A stretch of DNA of 64,000 nt from Stutzerimonas kunmingensis (GTDB taxonomy: Bacteria > Pseudomonadota > Gammaproteobacteria > Pseudomonadales > Pseudomonadaceae): positions 1 to 64,000 of the forward strand of contig NZ_JACXXG010000013.1 of NCBI RefSeq assembly GCF_014764705.1, read 5' to 3'. Made by a program: the position numbers and the translations under genes. Under the pieces are notes generated by a model, which did not search any database, had not been told where the DNA came from, and saw only the letters and a list, made by a program, of their open reading frames with translations. Positions 46,071-53,887 of this stretch are shown one piece after another (within the stretch, counting starts at the first letter, position 1; the number at the start of each line of letters is the position of its first letter).

Positions 46071-47282
46071 TCACACCCGCGCCGCGGTTACCGCAGCAGA
46101 ACCCCAGGTGGTGCGCCAGCGACGCTTGACGCCATAGAGACCGAACCAGGCGAGCACGCCGAGGCTGGCGAATAGCCAGAGGCCGAACTGGTAGTCACCG
46201 GTCGATTGTTTGACTGCGCCAAGCCCGGCGGTGAGCAGAAAGCCACCGATACCGCCGGCCATGCCGACCAGTCCGGTCATCACGCCGATTTCCTTGTTGA
46301 AACGCTGCGGCACCAGCTGGAACACCGCTCCATTGCCGGCACCGAGGCTGAGCATGGCGACCACGAACAGTGCAAGGGCTGCTGTGGAACTCGGCAGGTT
46401 GAAGCCCACCGCAGCGATACAGAATGCCGCGACGGTGTACATCACCAGCAGCGCGCGAATGCCGCCGATGCGGTCGGCAAGAGCGCCGCCAAGGGGTCGC
46501 AGCAGGCTGCCGGCGAAGACGCAGGCAGCGGTGTAGTAGCCGGCCTTGACCGGGTCGAAGGCGTACTGGTCGTGGAAATAGCCGGGCAGGGTGCTGGCCA
46601 GGCCGAGAAAGCCGCCAAAGGTCACGCTGTAGAAGAACATGAACCACCAGCTGTCGCGGTCGCCCAGCGCCTTCATGTAATCGGCCAGCGACTTCGGCGC
46701 CGGGCGGTTGGGCGCATTCTTCGCCACGCTGGCGAAGATGATCAGGGTGAGGACCAGCGGGATCAGCGCCAGGCCGAATACGTTGTTCCAGCCGAAGATG
46801 GCCGCCAGGACCGGCGCGAACAGGGCCGCCAGCACAGTGCCGGAGTTACCGGCACCGGCGATGCCCATCGCCTTGCCCTGGTGCTCTGCCGGATACCACT
46901 GTGAGGCCAGCGGCAGCGCGACGGCAAAGGATGCGCCGGCCATGCCGAGGAACAGGCCGAGCAGCAAAGCCTGCTCGTAGCTGTGGATGCCATGCAGCCA
47001 GGCGACGAACAGCGCGACGATGACGACGCTCTGGCCAAACAGCCCCGCGGTTTTCGGCGATGTGCGATCCGCCAGGATGCCCAGCGCCAGACGTAGTACC
47101 GCGCCGGCGAGGATCGGCGTGGCGACCATGAAGGCGCGTTGCTGGGTGGTCAGGCCGAGATCGGCGGCAATCTGCACACCCAGCGGGCCGAGCACGTACC
47201 ACACCATGAAACTAAGGTCGAAGTAGAGGAAGGAGGCAAACAAGGTCGGCGCGTGGCCGGCTTTCCAGAAACTCGTGCTCAT
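46071..47282 (-). CDS. NarK/NasA-family nitrate transporter (MFS)
   Basis: This 403-residue inner-membrane carrier takes up nitrate for assimilation. About twelve hydrophobic segments are visible, with the nitrate-porter signature GAGNSGTVLAALFAPVLA (near residue 145) and a second GMAGGIGGFLLTAGLG (near residue 342). It is transcribed towards the kinase gene and preceded by its own sigma-54 promoter, hexaloop hairpin and attenuator, so it should be co-regulated with nirB. Confidence 0.93.
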   Translation of the reverse strand: MSTSFWKAGHAPTLFASFLYFDLSFMVWYVLGPLGVQIAADLGLTTQQRAFMVATPILAGAVLRLALGILADRTSPKTAGLFGQSVVIVALFVAWLHGIHSYEQALLLGLFLGMAGASFAVALPLASQWYPAEHQGKAMGIAGAGNSGTVLAALFAPVLAAIFGWNNVFGLALIPLVLTLIIFASVAKNAPNRPAPKSLADYMKALGDRDSWWFMFFYSVTFGGFLGLASTLPGYFHDQYAFDPVKAGYYTAACVFAGSLLRPLGGALADRIGGIRALLVMYTVAAFCIAAVGFNLPSSTAALALFVVAMLSLGAGNGAVFQLVPQRFNKEIGVMTGLVGMAGGIGGFLLTAGLGAVKQSTGDYQFGLWLFASLGVLAWFGLYGVKRRWRTTWGSAAVTAARV

Positions 47283-47360
47283 TGGATCGGCTCCAGGGCG
47301 TTCGTGACGCGGCGTTGGCCGCTAGGGCTGCTCAGACCGCCCCCTCGTCGAGGCGGAAAA

Positions 47361-47411
47361 CAAAAAGGCGCCGCAGCACGCCTGCCGGAGCAGGTGTGGT
47401 GCGACGCCTTT
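47361..47411 (-). terminator. Leader attenuator terminator upstream of narK
   Basis: On the minus strand AAAGGCGTCGCA pairs with TGCGGCGCCTTTTT (one bulged position). A smaller inner hairpin (CCTGC/GCAGG) lies in the loop, and a T run follows. It lies 79 bases before the transporter start and downstream of the hexaloop hairpin, as in the nirB leader. Confidence 0.82.
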
Positions 47412-47422
47412 GTCGTGATATT

Positions 47423-47442
47423 GCAGACCGCCGTTGGCCTGC
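47423..47442 (-). promoter_or_regulatory. ANTAR (NasT) hexaloop hairpin in the narK leader
   Basis: The minus strand forms a 7-bp stem (GCAGGCC/GGTCTGC, one G-T pair) closing the loop AACGGC, with A at position 1 and G at position 4. Only one such hairpin is clear here. The second one expected from characterised ANTAR targets is not evident. Confidence 0.75.
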
Positions 47443-47454
47443 CTGAAGCGGAAC

Positions 47455-47471
47455 TAGCATCTAGCGTGCCA
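47455..47471 (-). promoter_or_regulatory. Sigma-54 promoter of the narK unit
   Basis: The minus strand reads TGGCACGCTAGATGCTA, matching the TGGCACG half perfectly and keeping GG and GC exactly ten bases apart. The start site is expected near 47445, at the beginning of the hairpin leader. The stretch 47472-47640 upstream, shared with the divergent pfkB gene, shows no further element I can define. Confidence 0.85.
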
Positions 47472-47640
47472 GCCTGCGGAGGCCGCCAATTCTGTGCGTT
47501 CGGCGTGGCTAAGCAGATGCCGCACGACGACAAAGCGCACAGATAGCGCGCAACCGCGCGCCAAATCAGGGCAAGGCATCTCGTAAAACCCAAGGCGCGC
47601 TTGCTGTTAGTCTTGAGCGGCTTTTGCCAAGGAGCGAGCG

Positions 47641-48591
47641 ATGCCCCTGATTGCGACCCTGACTCTTAATCCGGCGATGGACCTTTCCGTCAGCACTCCG
47701 CGAGTGATCAGTACCGAAAAGCTGCGGTGTTCGCTGCCGCGCCACGACCCGGGTGGCGGCGGGATCAACGTGGCGCGGGTGGTGAAGACGCTCGGGGGCA
47801 GGGCGATCGCCATCTATCCGGCTGGAGGGCCCTTTGGCGATCTGCTGCAACGTTCGCTCGACGAGCTGGGTCTGGTGCATCGTCCGGTATCCATTACTGG
47901 CGATACCCGCGAGAGCTTCACTGTCGATGAGCTGGGCTCAGGCCTGCAGTACCGTTTCGTGTTGCCCGGTCCGACGCTATCCGCGCAGGAACTTCAGCGT
48001 TGCCTCGACAGCCTCGCAGCGCTGCAGCCAGCGCCGGCCTATGTGGTGCTGAGCGGCAGCTTTCCACCCGGCGTCAACCTGGGTTTCTACGACGAGCTGC
48101 TGGCATTGACGCGCGGTATCGGTGCGCGGCTGGTCGTCGATCTGTCCGGCGAGCCATTACGCCGCGCCGCCCGGCAGGGCGGTGCATACCTGATGAAGCC
48201 GAGCCTCGACGAGCTGTCCAGCCTTGTGGGCTACCCCATCTCCAGCGAGGCCGAACAGGAGGCAGCGCTGCGCCGCCTGATCGCTCAGGGCTGCGCCGAA
48301 GTGGTCGTGTTGTCGCTGGGAGCCCAGGGCGCGCTGTACGCCTGTGGCGATGAGCTGCGGCGCCTGCCCTCGGCGGATGTCCCGGTGGTAAGCGCAGTGG
48401 GTGCGGGTGACAGCATGCTCGGCGCCATGGTGCTGGCGCTGGCCGAGGCGCGCTCGCTACAGGATGCGGTGTGCCGGGGCATTGCCGCGGGTGCCGCGAC
48501 GGTAATGCGTCCGGGCACCGAGCTGTGTCATCGCGAGGATGTCCAGCGGTTGCTGCAATCTGTGGCAGACGCCCCTATTCGATCCGGTTGA
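47641..48591 (+). CDS. pfkB: PfkB-family hexose-phosphate kinase (6-phosphofructokinase II-like)
   Basis: This 316-residue ribokinase-fold enzyme most resembles E. coli PfkB, which phosphorylates fructose-6-phosphate; fructose-1-phosphate or tagatose-6-phosphate are alternatives. The N-terminal signature HDPGGGGINVARVVKTLGG lies near residue 35. The catalytic base and anion hole are in SAVGAGDSMLGAMVLAL near residue 250. Pseudomonads usually lack a phosphofructokinase and use the Entner-Doudoroff route. No fructose PTS gene is adjacent. It is divergent from narK, and its 3' end overlaps the thioesterase gene by 17 bases. Confidence 0.83.
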   Translation: MPLIATLTLNPAMDLSVSTPRVISTEKLRCSLPRHDPGGGGINVARVVKTLGGRAIAIYPAGGPFGDLLQRSLDELGLVHRPVSITGDTRESFTVDELGSGLQYRFVLPGPTLSAQELQRCLDSLAALQPAPAYVVLSGSFPPGVNLGFYDELLALTRGIGARLVVDLSGEPLRRAARQGGAYLMKPSLDELSSLVGYPISSEAEQEAALRRLIAQGCAEVVVLSLGAQGALYACGDELRRLPSADVPVVSAVGAGDSMLGAMVLALAEARSLQDAVCRGIAAGAATVMRPGTELCHREDVQRLLQSVADAPIRSG

Positions 48592-49018
48592 CCCGCGGAA
48601 ACTTGCCGGCGAACGCCTCGGGCATGGCGACGACGCGGCTTTGGCCATAGTCGTAGAAGACGAAACCGGATTTGGCCATGGCGATCAGTGTGCCGTCGGC
48701 AGGGCGGGTGATGCGGAAGATGATATCGCCGCCGTACTTGTTGAAATCCATCACCCCGACCTCGAACAGCAGCGCATCACGGGCATGGGCTTCGGCTTTG
48801 TAGGTCGTGGCAAGGTCGGTCACGATGATCCCGGCGCCATCCTGACGGGTCTCGGCTACCCCGTAGGCGAACAGGAAGCGCGCCCGCGCCTCGGAAATCA
48901 TCGAGATCATCGAATCGTTGGCCAGATGGTTGCCGGCGTTGATGTCGGTGATTCGTACAGTGAGCTGGGTGGAAAAGCAGTACTGGTCTTCCGGGAAATG
49001 CAGGGTAAGACGCGCCAT
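48575..49018 (-). CDS. Acyl-CoA thioesterase, 4HBT hotdog family
   Basis: This 147-residue hotdog-fold protein probably hydrolyses acyl-CoA thioesters in the cytoplasm. The active-site region is DINAGNHLANDSMISMISEAR (near residue 24; conserved Asp and the long helix), followed by the central strands (ALLFEVGVMDFNKYGG). The substrate is unknown. It overlaps the end of the PfkB-family gene by 17 bases in a convergent layout. Confidence 0.82.
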   Translation of the reverse strand: MARLTLHFPEDQYCFSTQLTVRITDINAGNHLANDSMISMISEARARFLFAYGVAETRQDGAGIIVTDLATTYKAEAHARDALLFEVGVMDFNKYGGDIIFRITRPADGTLIAMAKSGFVFYDYGQSRVVAMPEAFAGKFPRVNRIE

Positions 49019-49244
49019 GGGTCGCTCGGTAATCGGTAGAAGGCGCGCATTCTAGCGTTGTGTTCTTCGCCGGGGTTAGATGCGCGCTCGTGGCTGCAGT
49101 CTTGACCGCGAATGAGCTGGCACCGGGCGGCCCCATTTGCGGCCGAGGCGCTTCTAATGGAAACCCGCGTGTAGCGGATCCTGCACGTAGCCATGCTTTG
49201 CCGGCCGCCAATGGAGCGGAGACCGGCCCCGCAACCTCTATCCG

Positions 49245-49967
49245 TCAGCCCGCCCGATGCAAGCCACGCTGCGCCTGTGCGCCACTGTGCTGCAGACGCT
49301 GCCGGATCAACTGCAGGCGCGCGTCGATGAAGGGAGTGACAAGGGCAAAACACTCGGGCGGGCTCAGCCTCGGTTGGGCTGCATGTATCACGCTGCGCTC
49401 CAGCTTGCCGACCAGCCGCTTCAGCTCCATATCGGTGTCTGTAACCATGCGCCGACAGAGTGCTTTCAGGCGCTTCTGCAAGGCCGGCGTGCAGCCGCCC
49501 TGATTCGAGGCGACGACGCAGAGGCCGCGCAGGCGTGCCACGTCTTCCAGTTCGCGGCAGGCGCGAGCGGCTTCGGCGGGTTCGTTGCTCGACATCGGCG
49601 CCCGCTTCTCAAGCGCATCGATAAGGGTTTCGATCAGAGCGCAATGCCCGTCGAAATCGGCAGGGTTGTTGCGCAGAACCAGCCAGCCTTCGGTTATCGA
49701 ATACGCATCGGGCAGGGCACTGCGCTGTTGCAGACGTTGCGTCAGGCTTGTCGCCAGCGCGCAGCGCAGCGCTACCGCAGTGGGTTCGCTCTGTACGCCC
49801 AGACCGCGATGCTGTTGCAGCAGGCGGAGAATCTCCAGATCTTCCTGAACTGCCAGCAGGCGCAACTGCGCTACGCGTCGGGAATGTTGTGCGCTGGCCA
49901 TGCCGTTCAGATAGTGGCCCAGCATCAGCAGTGCACAGGCGATCGCCAAGGTCGCGGTGATGGTCAT
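49245..49967 (-). CDS. Membrane-anchored helical protein of unknown function, NasT-regulated (possible NIT-like sensor)
   Basis: This 240-residue protein has one N-terminal membrane segment (residues about 3-22) followed by a wholly helical, Leu/Arg-rich region. Two stretches (LRLLQQHRGLG near residue 46 and LEDVARLRGLC near residue 145) recall the L-x-x-ERG repeats of nitrate/nitrite-sensing NIT domains; this is weak pattern similarity. I chose ATG 49967, with AGGG nine bases upstream; a longer frame would run back through the leader terminator. It has its own sigma-54 promoter, hexaloop hairpin and attenuator, like nirB and narK, and lies just downstream of nasT. A nitrate-related role is therefore likely, but the function is not known. 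Confidence 0.72.
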   Translation of the reverse strand: MTITATLAIACALLMLGHYLNGMASAQHSRRVAQLRLLAVQEDLEILRLLQQHRGLGVQSEPTAVALRCALATSLTQRLQQRSALPDAYSITEGWLVLRNNPADFDGHCALIETLIDALEKRAPMSSNEPAEAARACRELEDVARLRGLCVVASNQGGCTPALQKRLKALCRRMVTDTDMELKRLVGKLERSVIHAAQPRLSPPECFALVTPFIDARLQLIRQRLQHSGAQAQRGLHRAG

Positions 49968-50012
49968 TCTGCAAATCCCTGAAGTGAGCGCGCGGCACTG
50001 CCGCGCGGGCAA

Positions 50013-50064
50013 CAAAAAAGGCGTCCGGACCGGCATGTCGAAACATGCGGTGCAGGGACGCCTT
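50013..50064 (-). terminator. Leader attenuator terminator upstream of the 49245-49967 gene
   Basis: On the minus strand AAGGCGTCC (50064-50056) pairs with GGACGCCTT (50026-50018), followed by a T run. An inner hairpin (CCGCATGT/ACATGCCGG) sits in the loop. A second copy of AAGGCGTCC lies upstream at 50083-50075 and overlaps the hexaloop hairpin, so alternative pairings are possible. Confidence 0.83.
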
Positions 50065-50078
50065 CGTCTTTGCCGGAC

Positions 50079-50090
50079 GCCTTCGTTGGC
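50079..50090 (-). promoter_or_regulatory. ANTAR (NasT) hexaloop hairpin upstream of the 49245-49967 gene
   Basis: The minus strand forms GCC/GGC closing the loop AACGAA (A at position 1, G at position 4). It can extend outward with GCCG/CGGC after a small internal loop. The loop begins AACG as in the nirB and narK leaders. Confidence 0.65.
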
Positions 50091-50103
50091 TCGGCCAGCC
50101 CAT

Positions 50104-50121
50104 CTAGCAAGCTGCTTGCCA
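50104..50121 (-). promoter_or_regulatory. Sigma-54 promoter of the 49245-49967 gene
   Basis: The minus strand reads TGGCAAGCAGCTTGCTAG, nearly the full sigma-54 consensus, with GG and GC exactly ten bases apart. The transcription start should fall near 50095, just upstream of the hexaloop hairpin. It separates this gene from nasT, which ends at 50268. The stretch 50122-50267 shows nothing else I can identify. Confidence 0.85.
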
Positions 50122-50267
50122 GCCTGCCGCTTGCTGCAGGCTTTCGGCTGAACGCCGCGTCGTGGCGGATGGCGGCGTTGCAGCTGTCTCACGGTCCATG
50201 CCGAGGGACCGAGAGCACGCTCGCCGATGGTGCGTTTTGTCGAGCGGTTGCACTGCGGGCGGGCAGC

Positions 50268-50846
50268 TCACTGCCCAAGCAGCTCGTTCATGGCGATGAT
50301 CTGCTCGGCGACCTGGATCAGCTTCTGCTGGCGACTCATCGCCTGGCGGCGCATCAGGGTGTAGGCCTCTTCCTCCTTGCAGTCGCGCATCTTCATCAGC
50401 ATGCCCTTGGCCAGCTCGATGCGCTTGCGTTCCGCGAGTTGCTGCTCGCGGGCCTGCAATTGCGCGCGGATCGCCTGGTCGGTCTCGAAACGCGCCATCG
50501 CCACATCGAGGATCGGCTTGAGCCGCTGGGCCTGAATGCCCTCGACGATATAGGCGCTGACCCCGGCGCGGATGGCCTGACGCATGGCGTCCGGGTCACT
50601 GTCGTCGGTGAACATGACGATGGGTCGTGGTTGGTCGCGGCTGACCAGCACCACCTGTTCCAGCACATCGCGGCCCGGGGAGTCGGTGTCGATCAGCACC
50701 ACGTCCGGGCGAATTGTCTCGACCCGCTCGGGCAGATCGATGGTCAGGCCGGATTCATCGATGACTTCGAAGCCGGCCTCGATCAGCGCGCTTCGCAGGC
50801 GCCCGATCTTGCGTGGGGTGTCGTCGATCAGCAGGATGCGCAACAT
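50268..50846 (-). CDS. nasT: NasT, ANTAR-domain response regulator/antiterminator
   Basis: This 192-residue protein has a receiver-like domain (LRILLIDDTP, VVLIDTDSPGRDVLEQV with the conserved aspartate). A C-terminal ANTAR RNA-binding domain (about residues 130-185: ERKRIELAKGMLMKMRDCKEEEAYTLMRR) follows. In related bacteria NasS holds NasT inactive until nitrate binds NasS; NasT then binds leader RNA hairpins and prevents termination. I chose ATG 50846 because of the GGAG site eight bases upstream. It follows nasS by 14 bases. Confidence 0.93.
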   Translation of the reverse strand: MLRILLIDDTPRKIGRLRSALIEAGFEVIDESGLTIDLPERVETIRPDVVLIDTDSPGRDVLEQVVLVSRDQPRPIVMFTDDSDPDAMRQAIRAGVSAYIVEGIQAQRLKPILDVAMARFETDQAIRAQLQAREQQLAERKRIELAKGMLMKMRDCKEEEAYTLMRRQAMSRQQKLIQVAEQIIAMNELLGQ

Positions 50847-50860
50847 GCCTGATCTCCTGC

Positions 50861-52081
50861 TCAAAGTGCAGCCACCATGGCCTGATCGGCCATGGCGTGC
50901 AGTGGGAAGCTGCGGGCGTAGGCTGCCGGATCGCTGCCGTCCCAGGTCTTGCCATCCATCAGCGTGGCGCTGCGCATGGGCGACTCCGGCACGGTGATAC
51001 CCAGCGCTTCCGCAGCCTGTCTGTACAGCTCGATCTGTTGCACCTGGCTTGCAACCAGCTGGTAGTCCGGGTCCTGGCGCAACAGGCCCCAGCGCCGCAG
51101 CTGGGTCATGAACCAGAGGCCGTCGGACAGGTAGGGCATGTTCGCCGCGCCATCGGCAAAGAAGCGCAGCGGGTGTTGGTCATTCCAGGCGTTGCCCAGC
51201 CCATCCTGATACGAGCCGAGAAAGCGTGATTCGATGGCTGCCAGCGGCGCGTTGACATACTCGCTCCCGGCAATCAGATGTGCGGTGCTGCGGCGGTTTT
51301 CCTGGCTCTGGTCGATGAAGCGACTCGCTTCGAGCACCGCCATCACCAGTGCGCGCGCGGTGTTGGGGTACTGCTCGACGAATGCGCGGGTGCAGCCGAG
51401 CACCTTTTCCGGATGATCCGGCCATATCGACTGGCTGGTCGCGAGGGTGAAGCCGACCCCCTCGGCGATCGCCTGCGCGCCCCAGGGTTCGCCGGCGCAG
51501 AAACCGTCGATGCGCCCGGCCTGCAGGTACGCCACCATCTGCGATGGCGGCAGCACCAGCGTCCGCACATCCTGCAGCGGGTGGATACCATTGGCGGCCA
51601 GCCAGTAATAGAGCCACAGCGCGTGGGTGCCGGTGGGGAAGGTATGCGCGAGAGTCAGGCGTGCACCGCTTTGGCGCACGCTGTTGCGCAATGCCTCGGG
51701 ATCGGTCACGCCGGCAGCCTTGAGCGGGGTCGACAGGTTGATGCTCTGGCCGTTCTGCGCAAGCCCCATGAGCACCGCCATATCCACGGCGCGGCTGCCG
51801 CCGATTCCCAGGTGCACGGCATATATCAGTCCGTACAGGCCGTGCGCTGCGTCCAGTTCACCGCCGATCAGCTTGTCGCGCAGGCCCGACCAGGAGTTCT
51901 GGCGGTGCAGGTTGAGCGTCAGGCCGAAGGGCTGGGCGAAGCCCTGGGTGGCGGCGACGATCAGCGAGGCGGCATCGGTAAGTGGCAGAAAGCCCAGGTT
52001 GAGCGAGCTCTTTTCCGGTGCATCGCTGCCGGCGACCCAGGCCAGTGCATCGTGGCGGGGCGACGTGGAGGGTTCGGTCAT
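50861..52081 (-). CDS. nasS: NasS, nitrate-sensing NrtA-like protein
   Basis: This 406-residue cytoplasmic protein is related to the nitrate-binding component NrtA but lacks a signal peptide, as expected for NasS. Family motifs include LNLGFLPLTDAASLIVAATQ near residue 27 and RIDGFCAGEPWGAQAIAEGVGF near residue 193. It binds nitrate and releases NasT. It is the first gene of nasS-nasT. No sigma-54 site or hairpin leader is visible in front of it, so the sensor pair is probably expressed independently of its own attenuation. Confidence 0.93.
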   Translation of the reverse strand: MTEPSTSPRHDALAWVAGSDAPEKSSLNLGFLPLTDAASLIVAATQGFAQPFGLTLNLHRQNSWSGLRDKLIGGELDAAHGLYGLIYAVHLGIGGSRAVDMAVLMGLAQNGQSINLSTPLKAAGVTDPEALRNSVRQSGARLTLAHTFPTGTHALWLYYWLAANGIHPLQDVRTLVLPPSQMVAYLQAGRIDGFCAGEPWGAQAIAEGVGFTLATSQSIWPDHPEKVLGCTRAFVEQYPNTARALVMAVLEASRFIDQSQENRRSTAHLIAGSEYVNAPLAAIESRFLGSYQDGLGNAWNDQHPLRFFADGAANMPYLSDGLWFMTQLRRWGLLRQDPDYQLVASQVQQIELYRQAAEALGITVPESPMRSATLMDGKTWDGSDPAAYARSFPLHAMADQAMVAAL

Positions 52082-52258
52082 GCTGTGGGCCTTTCGATTG
52101 CGAAGCGTGCGGCACAGTCAACCGTGCGCGACGGATCAGGAGTGGTCTATGCCAAGCCTGAAGCAAGCGATATGCCAGCGAGAAAGTGGTGCGCCATGCG
52201 GTGCCCGTGCACCGCGTTGGTCAGGCGCGTCTGGTGTGAAGCGGTGTGGCGTTGCCGG

Positions 52259-53887
52259 TCAGCGTGGATACAGTGGTGGCAGGGCGCTGAGGTCCTGCTC
52301 GACACTCGGACTGGTCGCTGGAGGGAGCGTCTGAATCGCCTGCCACAGCGCCTCTCCCTGCCAACGCTGGCCGGCTTCGCTGTACAGCGCACCGTTGAGT
52401 CCGTCCAGCGCATCGGACAGCGGCACGAAGCGCGCAGCCATGTCGGCCAGCGTCTCCGGCTGTTGCCGCGCCCAGGCATCCAGCGCCTGGCGAGTGGCCT
52501 GCGAGTCGTTGGCCTGACAGGCGCGACGCAGGTCGTCGAGCAGGCTGCGTGGGGTCGGGCCAGGCTGCAGTGCGCGCTGCACTGCGGGTTGCCGCCGCGC
52601 GTGTAGCCACAGTCCGAAGCCGGCGAGGGTGGACAGGGCGAAGAGCAGGGTACTCAGCTGCCAGGGCCACAGTAGCTGCTGCTCGGCAGGTAGTGGCGTT
52701 GCGGCCGGTTGCTCGGCGGGCGTCGGCGCGAGATTCGGATTATCGGCGACATTCAGGGTCCGTTCGTCCAGCGTGGTGCGTTCCAGCCGGTCTTCCACGG
52801 TGTTCCACCAGACCACTTCCACCGCGGGTAGCTGCAACGCGCCGCTGCGCGTGGGAATCAGCGCCTCGCGCTGCTCGCGGCTACCGACCAGACCCGCGCC
52901 ACTGACTTCGTTGGCCAGGATCGGTTGATCCGGGTAGCGGCGCAGGTCGGGGCTATGGGCAGAACCGATGGCGGGCAACTGGGTGCTGGTCAGGCCTTCG
53001 GCCTTGAGCAACAGGCTGCGGGTGAGCGATTCGCCGGTCTGTGCCTGATCGGGCTCCGGGCTCCAGGCCTCGACCAGGGTCAGGCTGCGTGCCGGCAGCC
53101 AGGGCGCCGCGGCGGGGTAGTCCGCCGGTTTGCGCTTGACCGTCAGCGGGATGCTTGGTGACCTGACCTGCGTCGAGCGGCCCGAACGCGAGCCGAACAG
53201 CGGGTTGCTGCCATTGGTCACAGTGGTGGCGCTGAACAGTTGGGCAGGGATGGTCAGCTCGCCGGACTTCTGCGGGAACAGCGCATAGCGCACTTCGATG
53301 ACGCCGTGGCGAATGCCGTTGATGGTTTTCTCGTATGTGCGTGGCTCACCGAGCCGTTCGACCAGGGCTTCCGGCATCTGCAGCGGCGAGAGGGTGCTGT
53401 CGTCGTACAGCGAAACCGAATGATAGATGCGCAGGGTAAGGATCACCTGGGCCTGAACGTAAACGTTTTCCTGATCGACGCTGGCATCGATGAAGATTGG
53501 GGCCAGCTGGTCGCTTTCGGTATTTTTCAGCGATTCCTGGACCATCAATGTGATCGGCTCGCTGCGCCAGTCGCCCAGTTGCAGCGGCGGGATGATCACG
53601 TAGCCGGTCTGCTTCGGCCGCAGGGTAATCAACCAGCGTGTGATCGCATAGGCTTCGCCGTTGCTGCTGGAAAGCTGGTTGACCTGACGGGTGTCGAACA
53701 CCTCGAACAATGGCTCCAGCGGCTGCAGGTCGGGCTTGCCGAATACCGTGCTGCCCTGGCTTTCCAGGCTCAGCTCCAGGGTTTCGTCAATGCTCAGCTG
53801 GGTGCGGTCAACCCGGGCGAACAGGCCGGCGGCTGCGGCCTGACCAGCAAGGAGGCCGAGCAGAAGAAAAGCCATCAGGCGCATCAT
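52259..53887 (-). CDS. BatD-like protein
   Basis: This 542-residue envelope protein has a signal peptide (cleavage near AGQAAAA, residue 17). A long beta-rich periplasmic part with BatD-type repeats follows, then one membrane segment near residues 400-420 and a cytoplasmic tail. I chose ATG 53887, just before a second ATG; it overlaps the end of the preceding gene. It is the last gene of the moxR-DUF58-bat operon. The family function, linked to stress tolerance in other bacteria, is not settled. Confidence 0.82.
   Translation of the reverse strand: MMRLMAFLLLGLLAGQAAAAGLFARVDRTQLSIDETLELSLESQGSTVFGKPDLQPLEPLFEVFDTRQVNQLSSSNGEAYAITRWLITLRPKQTGYVIIPPLQLGDWRSEPITLMVQESLKNTESDQLAPIFIDASVDQENVYVQAQVILTLRIYHSVSLYDDSTLSPLQMPEALVERLGEPRTYEKTINGIRHGVIEVRYALFPQKSGELTIPAQLFSATTVTNGSNPLFGSRSGRSTQVRSPSIPLTVKRKPADYPAAAPWLPARSLTLVEAWSPEPDQAQTGESLTRSLLLKAEGLTSTQLPAIGSAHSPDLRRYPDQPILANEVSGAGLVGSREQREALIPTRSGALQLPAVEVVWWNTVEDRLERTTLDERTLNVADNPNLAPTPAEQPAATPLPAEQQLLWPWQLSTLLFALSTLAGFGLWLHARRQPAVQRALQPGPTPRSLLDDLRRACQANDSQATRQALDAWARQQPETLADMAARFVPLSDALDGLNGALYSEAGQRWQGEALWQAIQTLPPATSPSVEQDLSALPPLYPR

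Noticed and set aside
52082-52258. Possible sigma-54 promoter or hexaloop leader upstream of nasS
   Set aside because: I looked for GG-N10-GC, an A1/G4 six-base loop and a terminator on the minus strand and found none in this 177-base gap.
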